From Gymnorhina tibicen (Eukaryota; Chordata; Aves; Passeriformes; Artamidae), in assembly GCA_013399875.1 (NCBI GenBank), contig VXAZ01018984.1:5681503-5745502 (forward strand): a stretch of 64,000 nt of DNA, in the 5' to 3' direction. A program made the position numbers and the translations under genes. The notes beneath the pieces are model-generated. The model saw only the letters and a program-made list of their open reading frames with translations, made no database searches and was not told where the DNA came from. This document shows positions 1 to 11,333 of the stretch, piece after piece. Numbering within the stretch: the stretch's first letter is position 1; the number at the start of each line of letters is the position of its first letter.

Positions 1-1334
1 TCATGATTTGCATTTTCTGTGCCACCAAAAGTATTGTTTTTCAGTGAGTTAATAGCTCGTGTCATTTTGCAAGCAGGAGATGGACTCCCAGCTCATAGAA
101 GTACCTTTAAAAACAGTCATCATTATTTGTAGAGCAGCTGTGTGTACCAGCTTCTGGCCCATTGCACTGGGGCTCTATGGTACTGCATCTTTACTGCTTG
201 TTCTGCCCCTTTCTGTGTGATCTGTTTGGCCTGTTGGCTTTTTAGATCTGGAGCATGCTTTCACTGTTTTAACAAACCTCTGGCATAGTGACACCCTCAT
301 TAGTACCGGGATTGCTAGATACTATTACAAAAATACGTGTTTCAGCTTGTGCTCCTTTCAGTCTGGTTACTTGGAAAGCTCCAAGCCCATTTTTCCTCCT
401 TGTTAATAAAAATCACTAAATAAAAATCACACTGTACCAATATGTAGCAGCAGGAACAACAACAATCTCACTTCAGCAAGGCCTGATCTTTCCTTGCAGC
501 AAAAGCAATGAATTTGCTATCAGAACTGCAAATATTTGATAGCTGTAATAGCTACACTGAAGGAATTGACTACACTAATAATGTCTTGTTCTTTCTGCTC
601 AGTTTTTCTAAAACAAAAGAAAATGAGAATACTGGGCACTACAGACAAACACCCCACCCTCCCTTCACCCCAAAATGGAAAAAAAAAAAAAGGAAGAAAG
701 AAAAGAACAGAGGAAAAGAAAAGTCTAGGGCAAACAGAGGCAGGAAAGATTATTTGCTAGGAAACTCTGACAAACACCAAAGGAGAATGGTAAAAGCTAA
801 CTGAAAGTTTCCCAGTATAATACACCAAAAAATATAGCATAGATCAGCAGGAAGGCAGCAAAACCTTTCCTATCTTGAGACTAACTTGTCTTAGGTCAGC
901 CAGAGTGGGATTACACCATGCACTTTGTACCAGAGTGATGGACCTCACTCTTTTACCACAGCCTGCCCAGGAAACAATGTCCTCTGTCTGGAGTAACTGG
1001 AGAAGTTTCATACAAGGCACCTCTCAGTCTAGCTGTAGATATATATTTGTGAAAATCCAGCCCAAATTAAATCAATGCTTTTGTTATAAGGTAAAAAAAT
1101 CTTTCAAAATCTGGAACATCCAGGTACTTGTTGGCTGCATCCAGCAGGTATGGAAGGGAAAGTGCTTTTCATTTCAAACACATTCACTAATTGATTATAA
1201 AGCCAGACCATAAGAACAGTCAGACCGTGACAAGAAAAAACTGTTTTCTCTGATGCTCCAGATCCTGGAGTGTCATCTTAATAACTAACAACTGAAGTGT
1301 CCCTTACTTGTGAGATTTCATATTATTTTGAAGA
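1..1334. other. Non-coding AT-rich stretch
   Basis: I see no supported gene here. Open frames are under about 115 codons, overlap in different frames and resemble no protein I know. The only structured element is the A-rich purine tract listed separately. This is probably intronic or intergenic sequence. Confidence 0.6.
672..725 (+). repeat. A-rich purine tract
   Basis: A run of 13 A (679-691) continues into an almost pure A/G stretch to about 725. It is low-complexity sequence. No retroposon body was recognised upstream of the A run, so it is not called a SINE or processed-pseudogene tail. Confidence 0.8.
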
Positions 1335-1470
1335 CATTTTGTTGTGTTTTAACCCCAGCTGGCAACCAAACCCCACACATCTGTTTGCACACTGCCTCCC
1401 GCTCCAGTGGGATGAAGGAGAGAATCAGAAGAGTAAAAGTGAGAAAACCTGTGGGTTGAGATAAAGGCAG

Positions 1471-1476
1471 TTTAAT
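1471..1476 (-). other. LTR polyadenylation signal
   Basis: The plus strand reads tttaat, so the minus strand reads ATTAAA, a common variant polyadenylation hexamer. It lies where the R region of this LTR family carries its signal, between the TATA-like box and the U5 end. It looks intact, but there is no evidence that it is used. Confidence 0.55.
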
Positions 1477-1644
1477 AGGTAAAGCAAAAGCTGCACACAC
1501 AAAGCAAGGAATTCATTCACCTCTTCCCATGGGCAAGCAGGTGTTCAGCCATCTCCAGGAAAGTAGGGCTTCATCATCTGTAACAAGTTATGTGGGAAGA
1601 AAAACACCGACACTCCAAACATCCTTTCCTCCTTCTTCCATCAG

Positions 1645-1650
1645 TTTATG
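1645..1650 (-). promoter_or_regulatory. Decayed TATA-like box of the LTR
   Basis: The minus strand reads CATAAA where the LTR family, as I recall it, has a TATA box just after a 'gctcagca' context, which is still visible. It lies about 170 bp upstream of the ATTAAA signal in retroviral sense. The base change from TATAAA suggests a weakened promoter. Confidence 0.35.
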
Positions 1651-2687
1651 TGCTGAGCAAGATGCCACATGGTATGAAATATTCCTTGGGTCATCTGGGG
1701 TCAGCTCTGCTGGCTTTGTCCCCTCCCAGCTCTTCGTGCACCCTCAGCCTCCTCGTTGGCAAGGTGGGGTGAGAGGCAGAAGAGGCCTTGATGCTGTGCA
1801 AGCGCTGCTCAGCAGTGACCAAACTATCCCTGAATTATCCACGCTGTCTCCAGCACAAATCCCAAACACAGCCCCATAAGAGCTCCTGTGAAGAAATTAA
1901 TTCTAGCCCAGCCAAAACCAGAACCCATTTCCATTAGATTATTTAGAAAAAAAACTTGCAAGTCCCTTTTAATGTTGTTTTAAGAAAAGACTGCAATACA
2001 GTATAGTAGCTCAGGTACATAGGAAACAACTGCTGAGTAGAGAGACTTATACTCCAGTTGGGTACTGAGTTAATTTACTTTTTCCCTTGGTCACACAAAC
2101 CTAACAAACCTAAGAAACCTGTGGACATTGCAGTGCAGGAAAAAAAACAGCAGTAAATCACCATAAAATTTGTACTTGAATTATGTACAATTTTGTGGTT
2201 TAACACAATCTAGAACAGTATGATCTGGTCCTGACTGGGAGTTTTGGGGTACTAAGCAATCCTAATGTGTGATAATAATAATACATGCCTTTCTGAGGCA
2301 GCAGTGACATTTTAATTTTCCAAGTGGAGATCAAATAACACTAAAAGAACAGGTGCATTTCATTTCTTAATTATATTTTCCAGCAGAAGATGGAGTTTTA
2401 CTGTCATTGTATGTACTTAAAAACCCTAGTGTTTGTTTTAAAGATTTTTTTGAGATTTTAAAGGAAGGAAATGAATGATTGTTCCAAATGTTAATAAGTT
2501 ATTCCTGTGAAGTACAAGACATTTCAACTTCAGTAAACAAAGTCATAACAATGAATTTAAGCATTTTTTTGTTTACTCTAAAACAATGTTTGCAGTTTAG
2601 AGTGTTCTGAATGAACAGAAGTATTAATCTCTAAATTTTTCACAGAACATTTTTATTTTCATAAACTTCCTTTCCCCCTATCCTTCT

Positions 2688-2723
2688 TTAAGTATATTGA
2701 AAAGAAACCTTTTCAATACTTAA
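2688..2723. repeat. Tight inverted repeat (hairpin)
   Basis: The arms 2688-2704 and 2709-2723 pair over 15 bp with a 2-nt TA bulge in the left arm and an AAAC loop (2705-2708). The pairing can be read directly. It is AT-rich, which makes chance occurrence more likely, but a 15-bp stem closed by a 4-nt loop is unusual in unique sequence. Confidence 0.7.
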
Positions 2724-2778
2724 CTTTATTTTAACTGGAAATCCTTTTATTAATAACAGTTATCATTGCAATAAACAG

Positions 2779-2888
2779 GAAACTTCCCTGGCAGAAATCA
2801 CCTCTGAATCAATGTTGGACAGAAGCATGTCCACCTTTGAAGCTGTAAAGATCCTGGAAGTCCATCCAAGAAGGACATTTTTTGCCAG
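2779..2888 (+). other. Exon-like open block (unproven)
   Basis: The block starts after an AG (aataaacag) and ends at the donor-like 'ttgccag/gtaggc'. One frame is open for 36 codons plus 2 nt (phase 2) and includes SMLDRSMSTFEAVKILEVHP. The composition is richer in balanced codons than its surroundings. The upstream polypyrimidine tract is poor, which counts against a real acceptor; a second AG at 2793-2794 after 'acttccctggc' is an alternative. I do not recognise the peptide. It may be chance or an exon of a non-coding transcript. Confidence 0.18.
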
Positions 2889-4140
2889 GTAGGCACATAC
2901 CACAATCTTCACTGTTTTTGTAAAATCAAATGCCCATCATTTTTTCTGACTTTAACTCATTTGTGTTTTGAATGGCTGCAAGCAGAATCTCAGTCTGCAG
3001 AGAATTAAAACCATGCAGTAATTAATGATGTTTTAAGCTCCCAAATCAAAAAGTTTAGTTCTAGGAAGAGCAAGTACTGACCAAATAGCAAAACACATAC
3101 ATTTAGCATAAAGAATCATGTAGAAGATGAGCCTTTCCATTTAGATTTGTCATCATCAATGTTCCCATGAATAATAGAGATACTCCTATCTAATCTTCCA
3201 AGGTCTATGTTTGTCACATGCATATTGCTGGTAGTATTTTGATAATTTTGTGCTGTGCATGCTTATTCACATTACTGGTCTCTCTAGTGCTCACATGCTT
3301 CCCATTTCAATACAGATTTCTGGGAATCTAAGTCATGGTTCAGTTACCAAGACTGCATCTGGTAGCCTCAAAATGCCAGGAATGACGACTTCACAGAACT
3401 CATTAAATGTTTGCACGGCTGAAAGAGTATGAACCAAACATGTTTTGCAAAGAGAATTGTTTGGTTTTTTCCCATTAAGGTTCTTAGGAAAAATTTATTC
3501 TCTTCCAAGAATCCTCCCCTGATGAGGACAGGGGAAAAAAAAAATAAGAGCTCAGAAGTGACTGTACTCTACTTCTTTGCAGTCTGACAATCTTGTGGCC
3601 GAGGTTTCTTCTTGGAGTACCATTTTCCCATTTTGCTTTCACTCATCTCCCTTAAAAGTTGATTCCAAAATTCAAAGTTACTTCAACAGGGCTCAGTGTA
3701 CCAATGCTGGCCATTTTCAAACTTCCTGCTCACACCACTGGATGATGTTCAGCTACCTCAGTGTGCCTCCCATTGCTGTGAGTCAAGAATGTCGTGCAGA
3801 GAGTGACCTGGCTAAAAAAGGGCCATGGAGAAGTCTAACAGCATCACAGACAGTAAGAAAGCACCGTGGAGCACCAAAACCAAGGACTGCAATGTGATTC
3901 TTTTGTAGCCAAATTGGGCTACTTGGCTCTCACGACCAAACACACTCCCATTTCTTGTAGCATCCTTCTTTCATTCTGTGGTGTGAGCAGCAAAGGAGTT
4001 CCTCACTGTCTTACCACCCAGGAACTCTTGCTGCTAGGACTGTGTCCTTTGCTTTGCTCCTCTGGACAAAAGAGAAGAAGGACAGGATCTGAAAATGCTA
4101 CTCTGTCCTGCCAGTCTTTGGTACGTAGATAGGTGGGAAA

Positions 4141-4228
4141 AAAAGGGTTGAATTTTTGTTTTTGTTGTTTTGGGGGTTTTTTTGGTTGGTTGGTTTTGGT
4201 TCTAGGTGGGGTTTTTTTGTGTGTGTAT
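4141..4228. repeat. G/T-rich low-complexity tract
   Basis: Irregular runs of T and G (ttttttggttggttggtttt type) end in a short (GT)n. Similar tracts recur at 11.3, 61.0 and 62.2 kb in this window. No unit repeats exactly, so this is low complexity and not a microsatellite. Confidence 0.85.
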
Positions 4229-7200
4229 ATCATATGCATACCTGGGGTTGCATTCTCAAACCAGGAATGCAGACAAGTGACATTTTACATTTACATTGGG
4301 CTTACATTCACCTTGAAAGCCACTGGGAGCTGACTGAGCATATATTTTCTGCAGTTGTCTAAGAAAAAGCTAGATTTTATTATTTTGTCTTAATTAAACA
4401 TGCTGAGTGTGATGCATTAGGTATAGCCTGTACCTCATTCACATTTCCCATCAGTGCTCTGCAGCAGGGACAGCTTTCTCTGTGCATTGGGATGGGGAAG
4501 TTGAGGAAGAAGAGTACAGGGACTTCCTATCTCCTGAAGCCCAGGGCAGGAGGTGTGACAGCACAGGCTGCACATCTGCATGGCACCAGCTCAGGGCCCA
4601 GCTTGCTGAGGTGTGCATGCAGCTCAGCTTGGGCAAGAAATTGGAGCAGAGGTCCTGGGATGCAGATCCGTGAGATACGGGACTATGCTTGAGTCAAGGC
4701 ACAATATTTCATCCCGGTGACTCTGGGGACTTAAATGCAGCCTTCTGGCACCTGAGACTGGTATCCTCTACATCCTCAGGCTGTACAGGGTGCAAAGAGG
4801 TTCCTGTATGTGCAAAATTATGGAGAACTTGTACAGGCCCCAAAGTCTTCTGCTCTGTCTGGTACCAGAGAGGCTCAATACTCAGGGCTTTTGGCCTCCT
4901 CTGACTCTTGTTCGTGCTCGTTTCTTTTAAGATTTTTAGGCCACTGACGTGACCAGAATTAGCTGCAGGGTAGAAAAACCCTAACAATTCATATTTGATA
5001 AATTGCAGTTTTCTTATGATATGGAGTATCTTCCAGTGCAATGAAATACCTCTCTTATTGGTCTACTAGTCATTAAATAATTCCTCCAACTCAGTTTATG
5101 TCTTTCTGTTGCCAACTTGGAGACTTATATTGCTTTCTCAGTTAAATCATCGGCTCCTAATGATCCAACTGAATTTTTATGTCCAACCTATCCCCCAGGA
5201 GACTTTTATATACGCTGCAATGATACTGGTTTGCTTGGGCCCTGGCAGTTAAGTGTTCTAGTACCTCCTTTTACAGCCTTTGATACATTTCTGAGAAAGC
5301 AGGCGCTTAGACTATTTATGAGAAATCAGAATGGCAGTTGTGCTAAGACTGCAAACACAAAGCACATGCTGAGCTCTATTTAGATGCTCCAAGCTTTACC
5401 TGAAATGAAAATTATTCCCTGTACTGACCATTTCTTTTGTCATTGCTATTGGTGAATTAGTGATGCCATTATTGCAGTCAGCATGAGTGAAGGCACTGGG
5501 AGTTTGGCACTGGAGAGGTGTCTTAGCATGAGGGAGCCTGGAGGGTTTCTGACTGTGTACCTTCATCACTCAGGCAATTTGGGGTGTCTCACACAACCTT
5601 CCTGTTATATTTGAAGCTGCATTAAGCAAAGTAAAACAACGAAATGAGTGTTTTAGGTAGTTTAATTTTTGAAAAACATGGCGTTTCCAGACTACCAGAA
5701 AGAGAAATGCAAACATAAATGGAAAAAAAATCCTCATGTGGTTTGAATATTTTCAGAACAAAAGATTGTTCCATTGTGTTTCAAAATATTTTGGCTTCAG
5801 CTTAAGGTTTCATTTGTTTAGGTTTTAATTTAAAAAGTAAACAAGGCAAGTTTGGGATGAAGAACAGTATTTTCTTACTTTTAACATTAACTGTTGAGGA
5901 GGTATATTTTTAGTGCAAAACTAATGGGTTTTTTTTAGGATCAGCATCTTTCTGCACATGCTTGCACATACCAACATTTTCAGAGGTTTCCAGTCCAGTT
6001 ACTCAACCAAAAAAATCAATTACTAGCTGAGCCCTTGCTAGGAGGCAAACTAGTTGAGGTGAGGGCAGCTTTCACAGCTTTGCTTGTTTCTTTCTCTTCT
6101 TGCTCAGATTCTGGCTTCTACCTCAGGGCCAGGTACCTGCTGTGGGAGGCACTGCTGGGTATCTCCTCTTTCTGGCAGGGAGACCATCCTTCTGCATCTG
6201 CTGAATTGCTTATCAGGCTTTCTTCTCCCCATTGTTCCCTCTGACATACAGCTTGGAGGTTGTGCGTTCATGTCTCCTGCCACGAAGCATTCAAGGATAA
6301 GACACCTACGTGCCCTACTTGCAAGGTGGCACTGCAGCTGTTTTGGGGCAGGTGACCCAAGTACATCCTGCTTTTCTACCCGTGGAGGGCTGGGTAGCAA
6401 GAAGCTGAGAACAGAGATCCAGTCAGGCAGCTGAGGTGTGGTGGGTTGGATGTCCCTATGCTGCTTATAATGGAGTTGGGACAATGGCATATCTCCCTGC
6501 TGTGTCAGTCCCTGATAGCCTGGTGCATAGACTGGCTTTTTTTCTTTTTGTTTTTCAGTTTTACACCAAGACTCAAACTCCTGCATTCAGCTGGAAACAT
6601 TTTGCTTGCAATCCAGGGTTATAAAACTGTACACTGTAGTCCAAAACAGGGAGATAATGTTGTGCCTCTTTCTGATTTCAGATATCTCTGTTTCATTTGA
6701 GGAGGAACATATTATGCTGAAAGAGATTTTTTTTTTTTTAATTTTTACTTAGAATCATTGAAACGGCTTGCTTCTTCTGAACATTTTTTCTTTCTGAGCA
6801 TTGAAATAGTTGTATGAGACAAATCTCTCTTTTGGAGCTTGAATTCCTATGCAGCAATGCAATTCATTGTGCCCATAATTTTGAAGACATAGTGGGGTGT
6901 TACAAAGTAAGGCATTAACTGAGGAAGATGGCAGAATTTGGGGGAGCTGTGTTTTGTTCCAGGACAGGAATATGTGTGCTGTGTGCATGCAAGCCAGTAG
7001 TAATTGGTGTTCTCTGCAGGCAGCAGGATTGAGATTTCTGTGAATAATTTAAATCTCTTTTTAAAACTCGTTATTTTCCCTTTCCTTGTGCTATAGTTTG
7101 CTTTCTTCATTTAGTTGGTATAGTTCCTTGGTGTTTTGAGAAACGCTGTGTAAATAATAAGCTAACGATTCCCATTCATCAGTTCTTGTTCATGCTATTT

Positions 7201-10200
7201 GAGACCATTAGGCGGACACTGGGCCCCCTCCTACCCATGTCAAATTGCTGTGTGATTTCTAAATAATGATTTTGTGTCACATAACTTAAGTTAACAGAAA
7301 CTCCTGATCTGAAAACATAATACTAATACTTTGTATTTGGTACTGTAAACATATGTCATAAAAGGCTGCCTTATGTAGTGCAGTTTCTCTCATACTGGAT
7401 CCGCAGATTTTAGATGATTTGCAAGATATTACAAGATCTAGGAAGAGATTTGTACAGCATCAGTGTCATGCTAGTTCCCATTAAAATCAAAGGGAGTTTT
7501 TCTGCTGGCTGCAATTAAAGCAGCTAGACAAGCACTGAGCCACAGGGTTAGAGGCACATCCTTCCAGTTACAGGTAGCTCAATCAAACCCCTTCGTACTC
7601 CTCTTTGTTTACTTATTGACTGGATACCACATGGGGGTATGTGGAATCCCCCCCACCAGGGGAAAGAATAAAGGAAGTCAAGTTGATAATCTCCTGTCAC
7701 TCTTTGCTGTGGCATAGCAGTTTTCTAATTGTTGGCATATTTTGGGATATGAAGTTATGCCATTGCAAAACACCCTTTTAACTATACCACAACAATTCAT
7801 TAGTTTGAGACCCTAAGCCATAATTTAATAACTCTAATCCAGAAACTGCCAAAGGAATCTACTCTGAGGCTTGCAGCTATATTTCCCCATCCAGACTGGA
7901 ATTAGATTTCAACCTGAATATGTGCAGTAGGTTTCATTCCTCTGATTATTCAGATACCTACAGGTAAATTTTCAGGCTTAGTGGGGAGGGGGCAATTTGC
8001 CACACAGGGAAAAACTTGGAAAAAAAAGTGTTTAAGCTCTCTCTTGGAAACTGCAAACCTTAAATTGTGGGCCCAGAAGTAGCATTTCTGTGACAAAGAG
8101 GCTGCTAAACTATGAACTCTTCAGTTTGAAAATACTTTAAGATGACTTCTGCACATACAGAAGTTCATGCTGGAAGCTGTAGGTGACAAACAAGGTCTAT
8201 TCCCTTCTGAAAATTATGAGCCACACCATTTCTCCAAAGCACTGGTATCATTTTGTTGTCACTGCCAGATCCAGCCCTCAGTAACTGGCCAGCGTACTGT
8301 CTCCCAGGAGGTGGAAGGAACATGGTGGCACTGACTGGTTTCTCCAACTCAGACTAAAGGTACTAAAACAGACTAGATTGGTTTAAAAAAGAAATAAATG
8401 TTTCTTGGGGCAACCCATGATACCTTACCAGCTGCGACCCACATCACAGCACGTGTCCATCTGCTCCTGTAAGGCCTATGCAATACAAGACAATCCCTCC
8501 TAAAATGATTCATTCAGAGCCTGGTACCACGAGCAGGTGTGGGCCTGCCTGCCCCCTGCCTTTCAGCAAACCTGGAGAAATACTGGAAACACAGCAGGGC
8601 CACAGCTGTTGTGAAAGTGGAAGGTGACAGATCTGTCGAAGGGTGTAGCCAGGATGAGGGAAGACAAGTCTCCATTCTGAACAGCAGCAGGTCCCTGAGC
8701 CACGCTTACGAGCAGTTTTCCAGAGATATGGGGCTCATGTGGCTGGACAGGCTATTTGACTCCCTGCTCCCTCAGCAGCATTTGAATTTGCTTGCCGCTT
8801 CGAACCAAAGTTAGCTGAAGGGCAGGGATTGGAAAATGAAATGTTCCTGAAACATAACTGAGAGCTCGTGATGTGGTGGAGGAGAATGACATCCAAATTG
8901 ATGTCTCCACAGTGGAAAAGAGGGCAGCAGGAGCCCAGCTACTTTAATTAGGCACTGGAGGATCTGGATGGGAGCACTCTGCAGGAAGGCAGGCTGGGAA
9001 GTTCACAGACTACTTGTTATTAGGAGGGCAGCCTGCAGGGGCTCAGGGCTTGCTGCCGAAGTTTGTTTATAATGCAGCACATTCTCCCAGTCTGCTGTAA
9101 AGGAAGCCTGGTTGGGGCTTAGAAATCAGATTTAACTCTTTGCTGGGTCCAATTCAACCTTAAAACACACGGCAAAGCTGAGTCTCTGTTTTTCTCCCAA
9201 CCTTGCCTGCTTGCTCTTGCAGTTTTTCCCTGTCGCTGACCTGAGAACTGTTTCCTGTGAGTGTGTTGTGGGTCACACACACTCCTGTGAATATGGTTGG
9301 ATTTGTCAATCTGTCTTGTCAGAAAAAAAGAGCTACTTATGCTCAGGAACTTTATGATCCCCAACCTGATGGGGAGAGGTAGGGCAGCAAAATCTCCCTA
9401 TAGGTAAAAGATCCTGCTTCCATGAGGTTTTAAAGCTACTTATTTTATTTTTATTTGAATATAAATATAAACGGGATTTGAATGTGCAGAGGGTAATCAG
9501 TCATGAAGGCCTCTGTGATCCTTTTGGGTGAAACCAAATTAATTTTAATCTCTCAATGCTTGTATGAGAGGGAGCAGCAGTATTTATTTGGCAGGTGCGT
9601 GGGCACGCTCTCTCTGAAGCACACAGTAAAACAAAGCCTAACAAATCTGTATTTACAAATCTGAGGAAGCCTGCACTGCAGTCAACATATTAAAGTTCTT
9701 TCAGCAGCTTGAGAGATGATTTGCATTGAGCGCCTTAGCCCAGGTTTACTGAGACAGAGGAAGGTGTTGACACAATATGTGTTTGAAACATTGCTTACAT
9801 TTTCTCACATGAAACTTCAGCTGTTTCTTCGAAGTTTGCCACATGCTGAGATGAAGCAAGAAATACTTCAAAAAATTCCTTGTCAGATGCTTTGCTAGAT
9901 AGGAGAAAAGATAAGAAAACAAGTACAAAAATGCAGAGGAATTATTTCCACCCATTAAAATCTTGAGTTTGCAGTCTCTAGTTCACAAATTTAGCTAGAG
10001 GGAGAAGATCAATATCAGAACTCTGCTAGCAGCATTAGTTGTTGTATGCTTGGGAGAAATCAGGAGCTGGACTTCAAAGTGCTCTTTATTTGGTGAAGGT
10101 TATACTGTTTAAGGCTTGGAGAATGCTGCTTAGCAGAAAGAGGTAATTGGAAAGCAGAAGTAAATGCCACTACTCCAGTAGCATGGAAAAGTGTAAAACC

Positions 10201-11300
10201 ATTGCCATATGTGTCAGGCTGCAAAATGAGGAAACCCATCTGGGAAATAATGGGTCAGAAAATCACTGTGTTAAGGGACAATGGAAGGGCTACTCCCTCT
10301 TGTTGGTCCTGAGGAGGTCAATGGAAAGATAGGTGAAAGGGGGGAAGCAGCTTAAAGATCCCATGTGTTCCCTTTGCAGGCAGGGGGAAACAGGAAGAAA
10401 GAAAGTATTCCCCTTAGGTAGGGGGACAGCTTTTCCTTCTCTCCTTCTTAGCTGCTTTTTTTCCCCCTGGAATCTTTTCATGTAATCTTTGAATTGAGGC
10501 TGGCTCTTTTCCGTAAGACGTGCATCAACTCCTGTAGAGCTGAGGGTTTGGTGAAGGCACAGAAGATCTCTTTTACTCACTGGGCCAGATGTGATGTGCA
10601 CATTGTTTCAAATTATCGCAGTTTCAGGTGAAGAAGCCTAGGAAAAAACTCCACAGATAAAGATATAATGCAGATTGTGGCCCCTGCTCATTTTAACTAG
10701 CACTGTTAGCTTCCTGAGACTTGGTCATTCTAAGTCCAATTTTCTTCCAGCAGAGGAATGCCCACCTAAATCGTGATTCAATTGCTTGCAGGAAGGATGG
10801 TGCTGACATACACTGGGACTAAAAGAAGACAGTAGTGGTGTTTTGTCCCTTCCACACCCCAAGATAGATCCTAAATAGACAGTTCTGGAGGATTTAAAAT
10901 CAAGTGGGCTGGAGAAATGATGGTGAGGGGATTCTCTAGTTTGAGAAAGCAGGTAGAAGGTATGTCAGCAAGATATCTGCTTCTCTGGCTCTGTTGGCTC
11001 CCTGTTATGCTAATCTCCAAAAGAGCTAGGAGGCTGCAAAGCAGGCTGGATTAGGCTCCCCGCAGCTCCTGTTGTCCAACAAATCAGTCCTAATGGAGCA
11101 CGAGGACAGACAGCTGTCTTAGGAGTAGAGGCCTGCTCCTGGAGAGAAGAAGATTTACAGACAGGTACACAGCTTGAAAAGTTGTTGGCTTTTTGCCATC
11201 CTTCTATACACTTGCTGATGAAGCCAGTACCAAGTGAATGAAATTAAATCTCATTAGGCTCCTGCTACTTTTAACTAACCCAGTAGTTATATCACTCGGA
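4229..11300. other. Non-coding unique sequence
   Basis: No supported gene or known transposon. A T13 run lies at 6728-6740. The stretch 6035-6586 is open on both strands (160 codons on minus) and 8539-8814 is open for 91 codons on plus, but neither shows a known domain, and splice signals and codon periodicity are not convincing. A block at 7471-7503 (near 'cccattaaaatcaaaggga') resembles a palindromic core seen in old amniote repeats. Confidence 0.55.
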
Positions 11301-11333
11301 GGGGGGGTTTTTTGGTTGGTTGTTTTTTCTTTT
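11301..11333. repeat. G/T-rich low-complexity tract
   Basis: G7 is followed by T runs and ggttggttg. It is of the same irregular type as the tract near 4.15 kb. Confidence 0.8.

Larger units (their letters stand above)
1340..1925 (-). mobile_element. Solo LTR of an ERVL-type endogenous retrovirus
   Basis: About 586 bp match, from end to end, an avian ERVL-type LTR that I recognise from memory as common in neoavian genomes. In the + reading it runs from a 'gttttaaccccagctggcaac'-like edge, through landmarks such as 'gtgggttgagataaaggcag' and 'caggtgttcagccatctcca', to 'cccagccaaaaccag' at the far edge. Retroviral sense is the minus strand, because the ATTAAA signal (1471-1476) and a TATA-like CATAAA (1645-1650) only make sense that way: U3 lies to the right and R/U5 to the left. 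The pentamer CATTT at 1335-1339 recurs at 1926-1930, which fits the 5-bp target duplication usual for ERVL. No gag, pol or env sequence adjoins it, so it is a solo LTR left by recombination between two LTRs. Substitutions and loss of CpG sites indicate an old insertion. The family identity is from recall and the exact edges are good to a few bases. Confidence 0.88.
1931..4140. other. Non-coding stretch with one hairpin and one exon-like block
   Basis: AT-rich unique sequence without a recognisable gene or repeat family. A short (TAA)n run lies near 2272-2283. The hairpin at 2688-2723 and the exon-like block at 2779-2888 are described separately. A 106-codon open frame at 3577-3897 has no recognisable features. 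Confidence 0.55.

Noticed and set aside
6437..6448. tgtggtgggttg, resembling the start of some avian LTRs
   Set aside because: The sequence that follows does not continue into any LTR landmark, and no matching 3' edge was seen.
6104..6586. 160-codon minus-strand open frame, the longest in the window
   Set aside because: The opposite strand is also open here, the translation resembles no family I know, and a frame this long can occur by chance in a 64-kb window where local GC is higher.
8539..8814. 91-codon plus-strand frame with fairly natural composition
   Set aside because: No recognisable domain or strong splice pair, and the start context is unremarkable.
9716..9898. 60-codon plus-strand frame with a protein-like hydrophilic/hydrophobic pattern
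   Set aside because: Too short and without splice or homology support, so it was not listed as a gene.
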